Shown: positions 1 through 10,431, counted from the first letter of the stretch. The stretch is DNA of 64,000 bases from Pseudomonas benzenivorans (GCF_033547155.1 NZ_CP137892.1:2852001-2916000); one strand, 5' to 3'. Program-made: numbers and translations. Notes: generated from the letters alone by a model not told the origin.

Positions 1-1
1 G

Positions 2-424
2 GACGGCGCCCGGCGCTGGTTCAACTCCTCCACCGGCTACGGCACCCTGGGCTACGGCCTGCCGGCGGCCATCGGCGCCAAGTTGGGCGAACCGGCGCGC
101 CCGGTGGTGTGCCTGATCGGCGACGGCGGCATCCAGTTCACCCTGCCCGAGCTGGCCAGCGCGGTGGAGGCCGGCGTCGGCATCATCGTGCTGCTGTGGA
201 ACAACGCGGGCTACGGCGAGATCAAGCGCTATATGGAGCGCCGGGACATTACCCCCATAGGCGTGGACATCTATACCCCGGACCTGATCGCCATCGCCCG
301 GGGCTACGGCTGCGCCGCCGAGCAGGCCCGCGACCACGCCCACCTGGCCGAGCTGCTGCGCGGCGCACCGGCCGATCGTCCGCTGGTCATCGAAGTGCTG
401 GAGAGCGCCCCCTTCCATCCCTGA
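2..424 (+). CDS. Thiamine diphosphate-dependent decarboxylase/synthase, C-terminal part (5' end outside window)
   Basis: This is the C-terminal catalytic domain of a thiamine-diphosphate (ThDP) enzyme of the acetolactate synthase / 2-oxoacid decarboxylase family. The reading frame is open from base 2, so the gene starts upstream of the window. The ThDP/Mg motif is clear: GDGG, then about 25 residues later WNNAGYGEIK, preceded by the GYGTLGYGLPAAIGAK segment typical of these enzymes. The protein ends soon after the domain. The sequence style suggests the 5-guanidino-2-oxopentanoate decarboxylase (AruI) branch of arginine transamination, but the half needed to tell this from acetolactate synthase-like enzymes is missing. 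Family assignment is firm; substrate is inference. Confidence 0.8.
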   Translation, partial: DGARRWFNSSTGYGTLGYGLPAAIGAKLGEPARPVVCLIGDGGIQFTLPELASAVEAGVGIIVLLWNNAGYGEIKRYMERRDITPIGVDIYTPDLIAIARGYGCAAEQARDHAHLAELLRGAPADRPLVIEVLESAPFHP

Positions 425-532
425 GCGCCCTGCCCCTGGTCCCGACTCCCGGACCAGGGGCAGAACCCAGCCCCCGCGCTCCGTCCGCAATGGAGTAGGC
501 TGGAGTCAGTGCCAGCCCCGAGGGACAGCGCC

Positions 533-1258
533 ATGCAGATCGTCAGCCGCGACCGCTGGTTCGAGGTAGCCCAGCGCCAGGACGGCATCAGCCTCATCCA
601 CGAGCCCTATATCCGCCCCTTCTATCGCTGCAACATGTGGCATGTACAGGGCCGCACCCGCGATGCCCTGATCGATTCCGGCTCCGGCCTGATCAGCCTG
701 CGCGCGCAGCTGCCCTGGCTGACCGACAAACCGCTGCTGGCGGTGGCGAGCCATACCCACTTCGACCATATCGCCGGCCATCATGAATTCGCCGAGCGCC
801 TGTGCCACCCGGCCGAGGCGGCCATCCTCGCCTCGCCGACCCGGGAGAGCACCCTGGCGGCGGACTGCATCGGCGACGCCATGTTCGAGGCCCATCCGGA
901 TTGCCCGCTGTGCTACGCCGAGTACCGCGTGCGCGCCGCCCCGGCCACGCGGCTGATCGAGGAAGGCGATGTGCTGGACCTGGGGGACCGGGTGCTGGAA
1001 GTACTGCACACCCCGGGCCACTCGCCCGGGGGTATCAGTCTATGGGAAGCGGCGACCCAGACGCTGTTCTCCGGCGACATCCTCTACGACGGGCCGCTGG
1101 TCGAGGATGCCTATCACGCCAACCTGGACGATTACGCCCGCAGCCTGGCCCGCCTGCGCCGCCTACCGGTGCGCTGCGTGCATGGCGGACACTTCCCGAG
1201 CTTTTCCGGAGAACGCATGCGCGAGCTGATCGACAGCTGGTTTGCCAGGCACCCCTAG
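533..1258 (+). CDS. MBL-fold metallo-hydrolase
   Basis: A 241-residue metallo-beta-lactamase-fold hydrolase, probably binding two metal ions. The signature HTHFDH (HxHxDH) lies near residue 76, followed by a TPGHSPGG segment, LFSGD carrying the bridging aspartate, and a final VHGGH histidine. The ATG at 533 is preferred over the in-frame GTG at 509 because AGGGA sits seven bases before it. Substrate cannot be read from the sequence; thioesters, lactones or phosphoesters are all possible. It stands alone between the decarboxylase fragment and aceK, which lies on the opposite strand, so context gives no further hint. Confidence 0.8.
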   Translation: MQIVSRDRWFEVAQRQDGISLIHEPYIRPFYRCNMWHVQGRTRDALIDSGSGLISLRAQLPWLTDKPLLAVASHTHFDHIAGHHEFAERLCHPAEAAILASPTRESTLAADCIGDAMFEAHPDCPLCYAEYRVRAAPATRLIEEGDVLDLGDRVLEVLHTPGHSPGGISLWEAATQTLFSGDILYDGPLVEDAYHANLDDYARSLARLRRLPVRCVHGGHFPSFSGERMRELIDSWFARHP

Positions 1259-1578
1259 CGCTCCGTGCTCAGCGGCGACCTGGTCCCGTGAGCCGGGCCC
1301 TATCTTCATGGCGAATCGCCACAGGTTGCAGATGCGCGGGCTTCACCAGCCCCAGCGCGACAAGCAGTTTCCACACCCTCAGGTTGAGCCAAGCGTTCAT
1401 GGACCAGCCCCTCCATCCGTCTACCCAGAGCGGATGGCCACAGCACGCGGCCACCCTCGGCGGGCAATGGGCAACGCTGCCTGCGTGCCACTGCCCTTAT
1501 CTACAGACTAGACCCGGCTGCGACCTTGCGGATGGATTCTGATCGACTGCAGGCCGCCACGGCATCGCCGCTGCGGAC
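1259..1578. other. 320-base gap with no recognised gene
   Basis: The space lies between the ends of two convergent genes (metallo-hydrolase and aceK). Short open frames occur on both strands but have no start-site signal, no family resemblance and low-complexity arginine/alanine/proline composition. I see no strong hairpin followed by a T tract. Confidence 0.5.
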
Positions 1579-3306
1579 TCAGGCGGCGGGATCGCCCCTG
1601 CGCCGGTAGGGGAACACGTCGATCACCTTGCCGTCGCGGATCGCCTGCTGCAGGCCCTTCCAGTAGTCGGCGTCGTACAATTCGCCATGCAACTGGCTGA
1701 ACAGCCGGCGCTGCCTGATGTCGGCGAACAGGAAGGGCGGAAACTCCTCGGGGAACACATCCATGGGTGACACCGAATACCAGGGCTCGGAGGCCAGCTC
1801 GTCCTCCGGGTAGCGCGGCGGCGGGATGTGGCGGAAATTCACCTCGGTGAGGAAACAGATCTCGTCGTAGTCGTAGAACACCACGCGGCCATGGCGGGTG
1901 ACGCCGAAGTTCTTCAGCAGCATGTCGCCGGGAAAGATGTTCGCCGCCGCCAGCTGCTTGATCGCCAGACCGTAGTCGTCCAGGGCCTCGCGCACCTGGG
2001 CCTCGCTGGCGCTCTCGACATAGAGGTTGAGCGGGGTCATGCGCCGTTCGGTCCAGCAGTGGCGGATCAGTACGGTGTCGCCCTCCAGCACCACGGTGGA
2101 GGGTGCCACCTCCAGCAACTCGGCCAGGCACTCCGGATCGAACTTGGCCTTGGGGAAGCGAAAATCGGCGAACTCCTGGGTATCGGCCATGCGCCCGACC
2201 CGGTCGACGCTCTTCACCAGGCGGTACTTCTGGATCACCGTCGCCCGGTCGACGCTCTTCACCGGCGAGAAACGGTCCTTGATGATCTTGAACACGGTGT
2301 TGAAGCCCGGCAGGGTGAACACGCTCATGACCATGCCGCGCACCCCGGGCGCCATGATGAAGCGGTCGTCGCTGCCGGCCAGGTGATCGATCAGCGCCCG
2401 GTAGAACTCCGACTTGCCGTGCTTGTAGAAACCGATCGAGGTGTACAGCTCGGCGATGTGCTTGCCCGGCAGGATACGCCGCAGGAAGCCGATGAAGTCG
2501 GCCGGAATGTCCACCCGCACCATGAAATAGGAACGGGTGAAGGAGAAGATGATCGACACCTCGGCCTCGTCGGTGATCAGCGCATCGATCTGGATGCCTT
2601 GCCCCTCGCGATGGAGCAGCGGGATCACCAGCGGCCATTGCTCGTCGCGGGTGAAGATGCGCCCGACCAGGTAGGCGCCCTTGTTGCGGTAGAGCACCGA
2701 GGAAAACAGCTCGATGCACAGCGCCGGGTCCTTGCACACCCAGTCCGGCAGGCTTTCGCGCAGCTGCGCCTCCAGGCGCTTGAGATCCCGCGGCAGGTCC
2801 TCGAAGGCCACGCTGAAACGGTAATCCTCGACGATCGCCTCGAGCATGCCCGACAGCCCGCCGACCGGCCGGTAGCTGCGGGTCTGCACCGCCCGCTGGC
2901 GGCTGTGCGGCGACGGCCGGGTGGTGTGGATGAACATGCAGCCATCGCTGATCAGGTCATGGCTGAACAGCCCGCAGAAGATCGAGTTGTACCAGGTCTC
3001 GGCCAGCTCATCGTCGTCACGCAGGTCGATCAGGGCGATATAGGCGCTCTTCACCAGGGGCCACTGGCTCACCTCGCACAGTTCGTCACCGAAGTGCTGC
3101 TGCAGGCGCTCGACCACCGCGCCGACCTGCTCCTCGTACAGATTGATCCGCGCCGCCGAGGCCTGCTGCGCCTCCTGCCAGAGCGCCTGCTCGAAGCGCT
3201 CACGGGCGCCCTCGGTGATCTGGCGGAAATGCTCACGGTAGACGTCGAAGCCGTCGAGTATCCGTTGGGCGATCTCGGCGGCCGGCCATTGCTGCGCCAT
3301 GGGCAA
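1579..3306 (-). CDS. aceK: Isocitrate dehydrogenase kinase/phosphatase
   Basis: AceK is a bifunctional cytoplasmic enzyme that phosphorylates isocitrate dehydrogenase to divert carbon into the glyoxylate shunt and removes the phosphate again. The 575-residue length fits the family. The N-terminal part begins with the typical helical region ([20 protein letters not shown]), and the segment [12 protein letters not shown] is the conserved kinase-fold stretch near the middle. It is monocistronic here; aceA and aceB are not adjacent, as in other pseudomonads. One oddity: 20 identical bases occur twice, exactly 15 codons apart (2199-2218 and 2244-2263), giving VKSVDR twice without changing the length of the region relative to the E. 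coli protein as I recall it. Confidence 0.95.
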   Translation of the reverse strand: MPMAQQWPAAEIAQRILDGFDVYREHFRQITEGARERFEQALWQEAQQASAARINLYEEQVGAVVERLQQHFGDELCEVSQWPLVKSAYIALIDLRDDDELAETWYNSIFCGLFSHDLISDGCMFIHTTRPSPHSRQRAVQTRSYRPVGGLSGMLEAIVEDYRFSVAFEDLPRDLKRLEAQLRESLPDWVCKDPALCIELFSSVLYRNKGAYLVGRIFTRDEQWPLVIPLLHREGQGIQIDALITDEAEVSIIFSFTRSYFMVRVDIPADFIGFLRRILPGKHIAELYTSIGFYKHGKSEFYRALIDHLAGSDDRFIMAPGVRGMVMSVFTLPGFNTVFKIIKDRFSPVKSVDRATVIQKYRLVKSVDRVGRMADTQEFADFRFPKAKFDPECLAELLEVAPSTVVLEGDTVLIRHCWTERRMTPLNLYVESASEAQVREALDDYGLAIKQLAAANIFPGDMLLKNFGVTRHGRVVFYDYDEICFLTEVNFRHIPPPRYPEDELASEPWYSVSPMDVFPEEFPPFLFADIRQRRLFSQLHGELYDADYWKGLQQAIRDGKVIDVFPYRRRGDPAA

Positions 3307-3539
3307 TCCTCTGCTGGCAGAAATAGGAGTCGAGTGGCGAGCTTAGCCAGTGCTCGACGCCCGGGAAAGCCTGACATGGCGACCTCACCTGGCCGACTGC
3401 CGCGGTGCGGGCAAGAATCCCGCCCCACAAGGCCGAGAGAGCTGCACAACAACTGTGCCGGAGATTTGAAAGCCAGTTGTGGATTGCACCGCCGCCCGGG
3501 CGGCGTAAGCTCTACGGCTTCCTCCCCGGAGCCGCACCG

Positions 3540-4448
3540 ATGAGACCCGCCGACCTGCTACGCCTGCTGCTGCTCGCCGCCATCTGGGGCGCCAGCTTCC
3601 TGTTCATGCGGATCATCGCCCCGGTGCTCGGCAGCATGCCCACCGCCTTCTTCCGCGCCAGCCTCGGCGCCATCGGCCTGCTCGCGATACTGCTGCTGAT
3701 GCGCGTGCGCTGGGACTTTCGCGGCAAACTCAGGCAGTGCCTGGTCCTCGGGGTGATCAACGCCGGCCTGCCGTCGGCCATGTACTGCCTGGCGGCCCAG
3801 GTGCTGCCGGCCGGCTACTCGGCGATCCTGAATGCCACCACGCCGATGATGGGGGTGTTGATCGGTGCGCTGTTCTTCGCCGAGGCGCTGACCGCGAACA
3901 AGGCCGCCGGCGTGGCAATCGGGCTGTTCGGCGTGGCCGTGCTGACCCGCACCGGGCCGGTGCAGTTCGACCTGGAATTGCTGCTGGGCGCCGTCGCCTG
4001 CCTGATCGCCACCGCCTGCTACGGCTTCGCCGGCTTCCTCGCGCGGCGCTGGATCGCCGAACAGGGCGGCCTGGACAACCGCCTGACCGCGTTCAGCAGC
4101 CTGTGCGGCGCCAGCCTGTTCCTCCTGCCCTGGTTCGGCGGCTCGCTGCTGCTGCAGCCGCCCGCCAGCTGGGGCGGACCCGCGGTCTGGTTGTCGCTGG
4201 CCGGCCTGGGCCTGCTCTGCACCGCTTTCGCCTACGTGCTGTATTTCCGCCTGCTGAACGACATCGGCCCGGTCAAGGCCTCGACCACCACCTTCCTGAT
4301 CCCGCCCTTCGGCGTGCTGTGGGGCGCACTGCTGCTGGACGAGCCGCTATCCTCGGCCTACCTGTACGGCGGCGCCCTGATCGCCGTGGCGCTGTGGCTG
4401 GTGGTGCGCCCCACCACTCCGGTCGTGCAGCCGAAGGCCGCGACCTAG
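3540..4448 (+). CDS. DMT-superfamily (EamA) transporter
   Basis: A 302-residue inner-membrane protein with about ten hydrophobic helices in two repeated EamA halves, beginning MRPADLLRLLLLAAIWGASF. The second half carries the usual AFAYVLYF...PVKASTTTFLIPPFG pattern. Such proteins export or import small metabolites (amino acids, purines and others); the substrate is unknown. The ATG at 3540 is chosen over the upstream in-frame ATG at 3405 because the first helix starts right after it and GGAG lies about eight bases before it. It is divergent from aceK and has no operon partner. Confidence 0.85.
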   Translation: MRPADLLRLLLLAAIWGASFLFMRIIAPVLGSMPTAFFRASLGAIGLLAILLLMRVRWDFRGKLRQCLVLGVINAGLPSAMYCLAAQVLPAGYSAILNATTPMMGVLIGALFFAEALTANKAAGVAIGLFGVAVLTRTGPVQFDLELLLGAVACLIATACYGFAGFLARRWIAEQGGLDNRLTAFSSLCGASLFLLPWFGGSLLLQPPASWGGPAVWLSLAGLGLLCTAFAYVLYFRLLNDIGPVKASTTTFLIPPFGVLWGALLLDEPLSSAYLYGGALIAVALWLVVRPTTPVVQPKAAT

Positions 4449-4723
4449 GCCGGGACAGCTCGTCCCGAGTACTGACGCCGGATGCCGCACCTGCCGTCCG
4501 TCCGGCGCGGCCGGTCGGCGCCGCTCGACCTGCCTTCTTGTGCAACTGAACTAGACTTGTGAGTTACGCGGGAAATCGAGCGCCAGAGGAAAAGTCGAGC
4601 GGGCCTCTCGCCCCTCTGCTCCGCTGGCGGCGAGTTCGACCACGCCCCGTCTCGATCATCCCGGCGTGAGCCATCCGCTACGCGCATGTGTCGCCCAGAC
4701 CAGCGTAAGCCCCAGGAGCACGG

Positions 4724-6235
4724 ATGAACACAGAGGCCAAGATCGACTCTCCTGCCGAGGGCCCGCACAGTCCGCCTGGTGGAGCGTCTGCTGCTGCCAC
4801 GCCATCGTCGTCGCGGCCACGGCCGACCTGGTGGCGCAAGGCGATCCAGCCACTGTGTCGCTTGAGCCGCTCGACCCAGTTCGTGATCGCCGCCGCGGTC
4901 ATTCTGGGCCTGACCATGACCTTCGTCGGCAACCTGGTCAGCAAAACCATCGAGCGCTCGGCCGTGCAGTCCGCGGCCAACGCCGGCGCGCTGTACATGG
5001 CCACCTTCCTCGAGCCCTATGTCCAGGAACTCAGCACTGGCCAGCGCCTGTCGGTCAAGACCGCCGAGGCCATCGATCGCCTGATGACCAGCGCCAGCCT
5101 CAACGCCCATGTGGTTTCGGCGAAGATCTGGAGCCCCGATGGCACCATCATCTATAGCACCAACAAGGACATAGTCGGCAAGTCGTTTCCGGCCGACGAC
5201 CTGACCCTGGCCCTGCAAGGCCAGACCGTCACCGAGTGGGGCGAGCTGACGGCCGAGGAGAACGCCTACGAGGCCAGCCTGGGCATCCCACTGTATGAAA
5301 TCTACGCGCCCCTGCGCGAATTCGGCACGGATCGCATCCTCGCCGTCGGCGAGTTCTACGAAAGAGCCGAGATGCTGCAGAACGAGATCGATTGCATCCG
5401 TGAGGAGGTGTGGATCATCGTCGGCACGGGGACCCTGTCGATGTTGCTGCTGTTGTTCGCCATCGTTCGCCGTGGCGAGCGCATCATCCTGAAACAGCAA
5501 CTGGCCCTCAGCCGACAGATGCAGGAGCAGGCGCGGCTGAGCTCGCAGAACATCAACCTGCAACGCAAGATCACCAGCGCCAACCAGTCCTTCTCCCGCG
5601 TCAACGAACTCATCCTGCGCCGCCTCGGCGCCGACCTGCACGACGGCCCGGCGCAACTGCTGACCCTGATCCTGGTGCGCCTCGACGAGCTTGCCGTGCT
5701 GCAGGAGCGCTACAAGCAGAACGGCGGCGAGTTCGATATCGACGCGCTCGAGTCCCTGCGCCACGCCGCCAAGGACGCCCTGGGAGAGATCCGCGACATC
5801 TCGCGCGGCCTGGCCTTGCCGGAGATCAACGGCATGCCCCTGCAGCAGGAGCTGGAACTGGTGGTACAACGCCATGAGCTGCGCACCGATACCCGGGTGA
5901 AGCTCAAGTGCGAGAACCTGCCGAATAACGTGCCCCTGGCACACAAGACCTGCATCTATCGCTTCATTCAGGAGGCGCTGAACAATGCCTACCACCATGC
6001 CGATGGCAAGGGACAGGCGGTCAGTGCAGTCTATGACCGAGGGCTTCTGGAAATACGGGTGTGCGACGATGGCGATGGCTTCGACACCGAACACCTGGTA
6101 GCCGCCAATCATCGGCAAAGAGCCCGCCTGGGACTGGCGGGCATGCGCTACCGGGTGGAGTCACTGGGCGGGCAGTTTCACATCGAGTCCGGCCCAGACA
6201 AAGGCACTACGGTGAGCGCCAAGTTCAAGCTGTGA
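4724..6235 (+). CDS. NarL-type membrane sensor histidine kinase
   Basis: A 503-residue sensor kinase of the HisKA_3/HATPase_c class that partners NarL-type regulators. A proline-rich cytoplasmic start precedes a first membrane helix at about residues 53-72. A periplasmic sensor domain of about 155 residues follows, then a second helix at about 229-248 and a short coiled linker. The phosphorylated His is H306 in GADLHDGPAQ; the ATP-binding domain has the N box QEALNN (about 416-421), the G1 box DDGDGF (448-453) and the G2 box LGLAGM. The gene converges on the response regulator gene 7 bases away, which is the likely partner. The ligand is unknown. Upstream 4449-4723 holds no gene. Confidence 0.88.
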   Translation: MNTEAKIDSPAEGPHSPPGGASAAATPSSSRPRPTWWRKAIQPLCRLSRSTQFVIAAAVILGLTMTFVGNLVSKTIERSAVQSAANAGALYMATFLEPYVQELSTGQRLSVKTAEAIDRLMTSASLNAHVVSAKIWSPDGTIIYSTNKDIVGKSFPADDLTLALQGQTVTEWGELTAEENAYEASLGIPLYEIYAPLREFGTDRILAVGEFYERAEMLQNEIDCIREEVWIIVGTGTLSMLLLLFAIVRRGERIILKQQLALSRQMQEQARLSSQNINLQRKITSANQSFSRVNELILRRLGADLHDGPAQLLTLILVRLDELAVLQERYKQNGGEFDIDALESLRHAAKDALGEIRDISRGLALPEINGMPLQQELELVVQRHELRTDTRVKLKCENLPNNVPLAHKTCIYRFIQEALNNAYHHADGKGQAVSAVYDRGLLEIRVCDDGDGFDTEHLVAANHRQRARLGLAGMRYRVESLGGQFHIESGPDKGTTVSAKFKL

Positions 6236-6242
6236 AGGCGAG

Positions 6243-6953
6243 TCAGTCGGTTCCGAAACTCGACGCCCCCGAGCCCCGCTGCCCCGAAAGCTGCTGCCTG
6301 ATATGCGCGGAGTGGCGATTGCGCCAATACTCCATGACCGCGGTAACCGCCTCCACCCGGTTACGCACCTGGAGCTTCTGCATGATGCTGGTCATGTAGT
6401 GCTTGACGGTCTTCTCGCTCAGGGACAGCTTGTCGGCAACCTCCCGATTGGTCAGCCCGTTGGCCACCTCCCGGATAATCTGCTCCTCACGGTGAGTGAG
6501 CTCGTCCACCGTCTTCTCGTCCTCGTTGTGCTTCTGCAAATTGCTGATCAACTTGCCGGCAAAACCCGGCGTGATGAAGGTCTGGCCCATTGCCACGTTC
6601 CTGATCGCCTGCGCCAGCTCCGGACCGCTCACGCCCTTGAGCACATAGCCCTTGGCCCCGGCCTCCAGCGCGGCATAGGCATCGTCCTCGGACTCCGACA
6701 CGGTCAGCATCAGCACCTTGATCGCGGGGTTGGCCAAGACGATGGCCCGCACCGCCGAGAAACTGTCGCCCGGCATATGCACGTCCATCAGCATCACATC
6801 CGGTCGATACTCCGCCGCGATGCACTCCGCCTCTTCGGCCGAGCCGCCCTGCTCGACCACCTCGAAGTCGGCTATGCGCTTGAGCGCTGCGGCTACCCCC
6901 TGCCTCAGCAGCGGGTGATCGTCGACTATGCCTATCCTGATGCTGTCACTCAT
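6243..6953 (-). CDS. NarL/LuxR-family response regulator
   Basis: A 236-residue two-domain response regulator. Its receiver domain has the acidic pair D11/D12, the phosphate-accepting D57 in MLMDVHMPG, T84 and K106. A LuxR-type helix-turn-helix follows at about 155-205 (LTHREEQIIREVANGLTNREVA, then LSEKTVKHYMTSIMQKL). The start at 6953 is chosen over an upstream ATG at 6974 because GGGAGGG lies about six bases before it and MSDSIRI begins the receiver fold. The gene converges on the sensor kinase gene and diverges from the RpoS-like sigma gene across about 270 bases, so it may control that sigma gene; this is inference. Confidence 0.9.
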   Translation of the reverse strand: MSDSIRIGIVDDHPLLRQGVAAALKRIADFEVVEQGGSAEEAECIAAEYRPDVMLMDVHMPGDSFSAVRAIVLANPAIKVLMLTVSESEDDAYAALEAGAKGYVLKGVSGPELAQAIRNVAMGQTFITPGFAGKLISNLQKHNEDEKTVDELTHREEQIIREVANGLTNREVADKLSLSEKTVKHYMTSIMQKLQVRNRVEAVTAVMEYWRNRHSAHIRQQLSGQRGSGASSFGTD

Positions 6954-7222
6954 GCCCGGTCCCTCCCCTACCACTGGCGCCTAAACGACGCGAGCGCCTC
7001 GGTCAGGCCACTCTAAAGTCTGTTCAGTGTAGTAAAGGCAAGGCCTTGCCACAGAAAATCAAGGGCTTTTTTAAGACCTATTTAGAATGCCGGCCTCGCC
7101 CAAATCAGACCAAAGTCCACCTCAGGCTTAAGACCATAGTGGCGCAATTGCGCTAGACCTCTGCCTCTTTGACTTCACAGAGAAGCGCCTGATCCTGTAG
7201 GCCTCATAGGACTTTCCGAGCA
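6954..7222. promoter_or_regulatory. AT-rich divergent promoter region between response regulator and sigma factor genes
   Basis: About 270 bases without a gene separate the divergent starts. The stretch around 7050-7095 is markedly richer in A and T than its surroundings (for example TCAAGGGCTTTTTTAAGACC), which fits promoter DNA. I could not assign a specific -35/-10 pair or operator with confidence. Confidence 0.4.
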
Positions 7223-8251
7223 GTGACTATGACTTACGCATTCCGCTCCAACCTTGCCCACAAAAAAAGCCAAAATATTGACGACAACGTTGAGACAGCT
7301 ATCCGACAGGTTCTAAAGGTGGCCCAGTCCGTTACCCCGCCTCCCGAGGCGAAGGGCAAGCCTGAGGTGTCAACCCCGGCCAGCGTGGCGAAGCAGCATA
7401 AGTCCACCGATTACTCTCAGGCACTGGATGCCACGCGTCTGTACCTGAACGAAATCGGTTTTTCACCGCTGCTATCCAGGGAGGAGGAACTGCACTTCGC
7501 GCGCCTGACCATCCAGGGTGACGCCCTGGCCCGCAAGCGCATGATCGAGAGCAACCTGCGCCTGGTGGTAAAGATCGCCCGCGGCTACCTCAACCGTGGC
7601 CTGTCGCTGCTGGACCTGGTCGAGGAAGGCAACCTCGGCCTGATCCGCGCCGTGGACAAGTTCGATCCGGAGCTGGGCTACCGTTTCTCGACCTATGGCA
7701 CCTGGTGGATCCGCGAAACCATCGAACGGGCGCTGATGAATCAGACCCGCACCATCCGCCTGCCCATCCACGTGGTGAAGAAACTCAACGGCTACCTGAC
7801 CGCGGCCCGGGAGTTGACGCGCAAGCTCGACCACGACCCGTCGAGCGAGGAAATCGCCTCGCTGCTGGAGAAGGACGTGAGCGAGGTGGAACGTCTGCGC
7901 GACCTGAATGTGCGGGTGACCTCCCTGGATCACACCTACGGCCAGGACTCCGACAGAAGCCTGATGGACACCATCACCGACGAACAGCCGAACGACCCCT
8001 GCGAGCTGCTGCAGGACAGCGAACTGGCCCATAGCATTCGGGAATGGCTGTCGGAGCTCACCGAGCGGCAGAGCGAAGTGGTGATCCGCCGCTTCGGCTT
8101 GCAAGGCGAGGAAGGCTGCACCCTGGAGGAAATGGGCCGGTCCATCGGACTGACCCGCGAACGGGTCAGGCAGATCCAGGCCGAGGCGCTCAAGCGCCTG
8201 CGCCGCATTCTCGAGAAGAATGGCCTCTCCAGCGACACCCTGCTCGAGTAG
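7223..8251 (+). CDS. RpoS-like (group 2) RNA polymerase sigma factor, probable paralogue
   Basis: A 342-residue sigma-70-family factor. From about residue 72 ([20 protein letters not shown]) it closely resembles RpoS: region 1.2, region 2 with [19 protein letters not shown], region 3 ([20 protein letters not shown]) and an intact region 4.2 ([20 protein letters not shown]). The first 70 residues do not resemble RpoS. In region 2.4 the usual YATWWIRQ is YGTWWIRE, changing two core promoter-reading positions (G159, E165). RpoS in Pseudomonas normally sits beside nlpD/surE; here the neighbours are a two-component pair and cysK, so this is more likely a second, specialised factor. The start may be GTG 7223 (AGGA 11 bases upstream) or ATG 7229. 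Confidence 0.88.
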   Translation: MTMTYAFRSNLAHKKSQNIDDNVETAIRQVLKVAQSVTPPPEAKGKPEVSTPASVAKQHKSTDYSQALDATRLYLNEIGFSPLLSREEELHFARLTIQGDALARKRMIESNLRLVVKIARGYLNRGLSLLDLVEEGNLGLIRAVDKFDPELGYRFSTYGTWWIRETIERALMNQTRTIRLPIHVVKKLNGYLTAARELTRKLDHDPSSEEIASLLEKDVSEVERLRDLNVRVTSLDHTYGQDSDRSLMDTITDEQPNDPCELLQDSELAHSIREWLSELTERQSEVVIRRFGLQGEEGCTLEEMGRSIGLTRERVRQIQAEALKRLRRILEKNGLSSDTLLE

Positions 8252-8274
8252 GCCAAGGACGCCGAGTGACCCTC

Positions 8275-8304
8275 AGCCCAGGTGCGACCGCTCGCACCTG
8301 GGCT
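8275..8304. terminator. Hairpin between convergent sigma factor and cysK genes
   Basis: A perfect 13-base-pair stem (AGCCCAGGTGCGA / TCGCACCTGGGCT) with a CCGC loop lies 23 bases after the sigma gene stop and about 50 bases beyond the cysK stop. No T tract follows on either strand. It probably acts as a bidirectional transcript end or 3'-end stabiliser. Confidence 0.6.
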
Positions 8305-8353
8305 GCATCATGTCCTCGCGCATGCTGACTGGGGCCCTTGCCGGGTGCCGGGT

Positions 8354-9328
8354 TTACTGCACCAGCTCCTGCTCGCTGAACAGATCGCTGAACAGCATGC
8401 TCGACAGGTAACGCTCGCCGGAGTCCGGCAGTATCACCACCAGGGTCTTGCCCTGCATCTCCGGTTGCTCGGCCAGACGCACGGCCACCGCCATGGCCGC
8501 GCCGCAGGAAATGCCGCAGAGAATCCCTTCCTCACGCATCAGGCGCAGGGCCATGGCCTTGGCCTCCTCGTCGCTCACCTGCTCGACCCGGTCGACCAGC
8601 TCCAGGTCGAGGTTCTTCGGCACGAAGCCGGCACCGATGCCCTGGATCTTGTGCGGACTGGGCTTGACCTCGGCACCGGCGAGAGTCTGACTGATCACCG
8701 GTGAGCCGACCGGTTCCACCGCCACCGAGAGTATCGGCTTGCCCTGGGTCCGCTTGATGTAGCGCGACACCCCGGTGATGGTGCCGCCGGTGCCGACGCC
8801 CGAGACCAGCACGTCGATGCCGCCTTCGGTGTCCTTCCAGATCTCCGGACCGGTGGTCTTCTCGTGAATCGCCGGATTGGCCGGGTTATCGAACTGCTGC
8901 GGCATATAGTAGGTGGCGGGGTCGGAAGCGGCGATCTCCGCCGCCTTGTCGATGGCCCCCTTCATGCCCTTGGCTGGCTCGGTCAACACCAACTCTGCGC
9001 CCAGGGCCTTGAGCACCTTGCGCCGCTCCAGACTCATCGAGGCCGGCATGGTCAGCAACAGCTTGTAGCCACGGGCGGCGGCGACGAACGCCAGGCCGAT
9101 GCCGGTGTTGCCGGAGGTGGGCTCGACCAGGGTCATGCCCGGCTTGAGCACGCCGCGCTCCTCGGCATCCCAGACCATGCTGGCGCCGATCCGGCACTTC
9201 ACCGAATAGGCCGGGTTGCGCCCCTCGATCTTGGCCAGGATGGTCACCCCGGCTGGCCCCAGGCGGTTGATCATCACCAGCGGGGTATTGCCGATGGTTT
9301 GCGCGTTGTCAGCGAAGATGCGGCTCAT
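8354..9328 (-). CDS. cysK: Cysteine synthase A (O-acetylserine sulfhydrylase)
   Basis: CysK makes L-cysteine from O-acetylserine and sulfide using pyridoxal phosphate in the cytoplasm. The 324-residue protein has the PLP lysine in SVKCRIG (about residue 44), the substrate loop TSGNTG, the phosphate-binding loop GVGTGGT, and the C-terminal PDSGERYLS. It matches CysK rather than CysM in the start [17 protein letters not shown] and in the lid region. AGGA precedes the ATG. The gene is divergent from the MoxR-type ATPase gene and convergent with the sigma factor gene. Confidence 0.94.
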   Translation of the reverse strand: MSRIFADNAQTIGNTPLVMINRLGPAGVTILAKIEGRNPAYSVKCRIGASMVWDAEERGVLKPGMTLVEPTSGNTGIGLAFVAAARGYKLLLTMPASMSLERRKVLKALGAELVLTEPAKGMKGAIDKAAEIAASDPATYYMPQQFDNPANPAIHEKTTGPEIWKDTEGGIDVLVSGVGTGGTITGVSRYIKRTQGKPILSVAVEPVGSPVISQTLAGAEVKPSPHKIQGIGAGFVPKNLDLELVDRVEQVSDEEAKAMALRLMREEGILCGISCGAAMAVAVRLAEQPEMQGKTLVVILPDSGERYLSSMLFSDLFSEQELVQ

Positions 9329-9460
9329 GGCGAGGTCCTTGTGCGAGTTCTGCCGAAAAAGATTGCCAGCCTAAGACCCGTTCGGCCGGGCGTCCAGCCC
9401 GACACGGCGTTGCCCGGCGAGAGAGAGTCGGGGCGGGGACGGCCGGAACAGCGCCGGCAT

Positions 9461-9491
9461 GACCCGCCATTCAGTGACTGAATGGCGGGTC
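9461..9491. repeat. 31-base perfect inverted repeat in the cysK/MoxR divergent region
   Basis: GACCCGCCATTCAG and its exact complement CTGAATGGCGGGTC are separated by TGA, a 14-base-pair stem. It lies between two divergent genes, where a terminator is not expected, and no T tract follows. It could be an operator, a cruciform, or a repeat-family member. Confidence 0.6.
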
Positions 9492-9494
9492 TGC

Positions 9495-9524
9495 GTTCAC
9501 AGTCGACGGGGCCCCGCGTTATAG
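9495..9524 (+). promoter_or_regulatory. Possible sigma-70 promoter for the MoxR-type operon
   Basis: TTCACA followed 18 bases later by TATAGT reads toward the ATPase gene, starting just after the 31-base inverted repeat. The -10 is good and the -35 is moderate. Positions are approximate and expression is inference. Confidence 0.4.
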
Positions 9525-9585
9525 TCGAGCCTCAATACTGAACCGGCGGGTACTGCCCCGGCCGTTACCGTTCGAGGATTTTCCG

Positions 9586-10431
<846 letters not shown>

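Noticed and set aside
1828..3543. A 571-codon open frame antisense to aceK
   Set aside because: No recognisable domain; aceK on the other strand is unmistakable.
4451..4467. Small CGGGAC/GTCCCG hairpin after the DMT transporter gene
   Set aside because: Only six pairs and no T tract; too weak to call a terminator.
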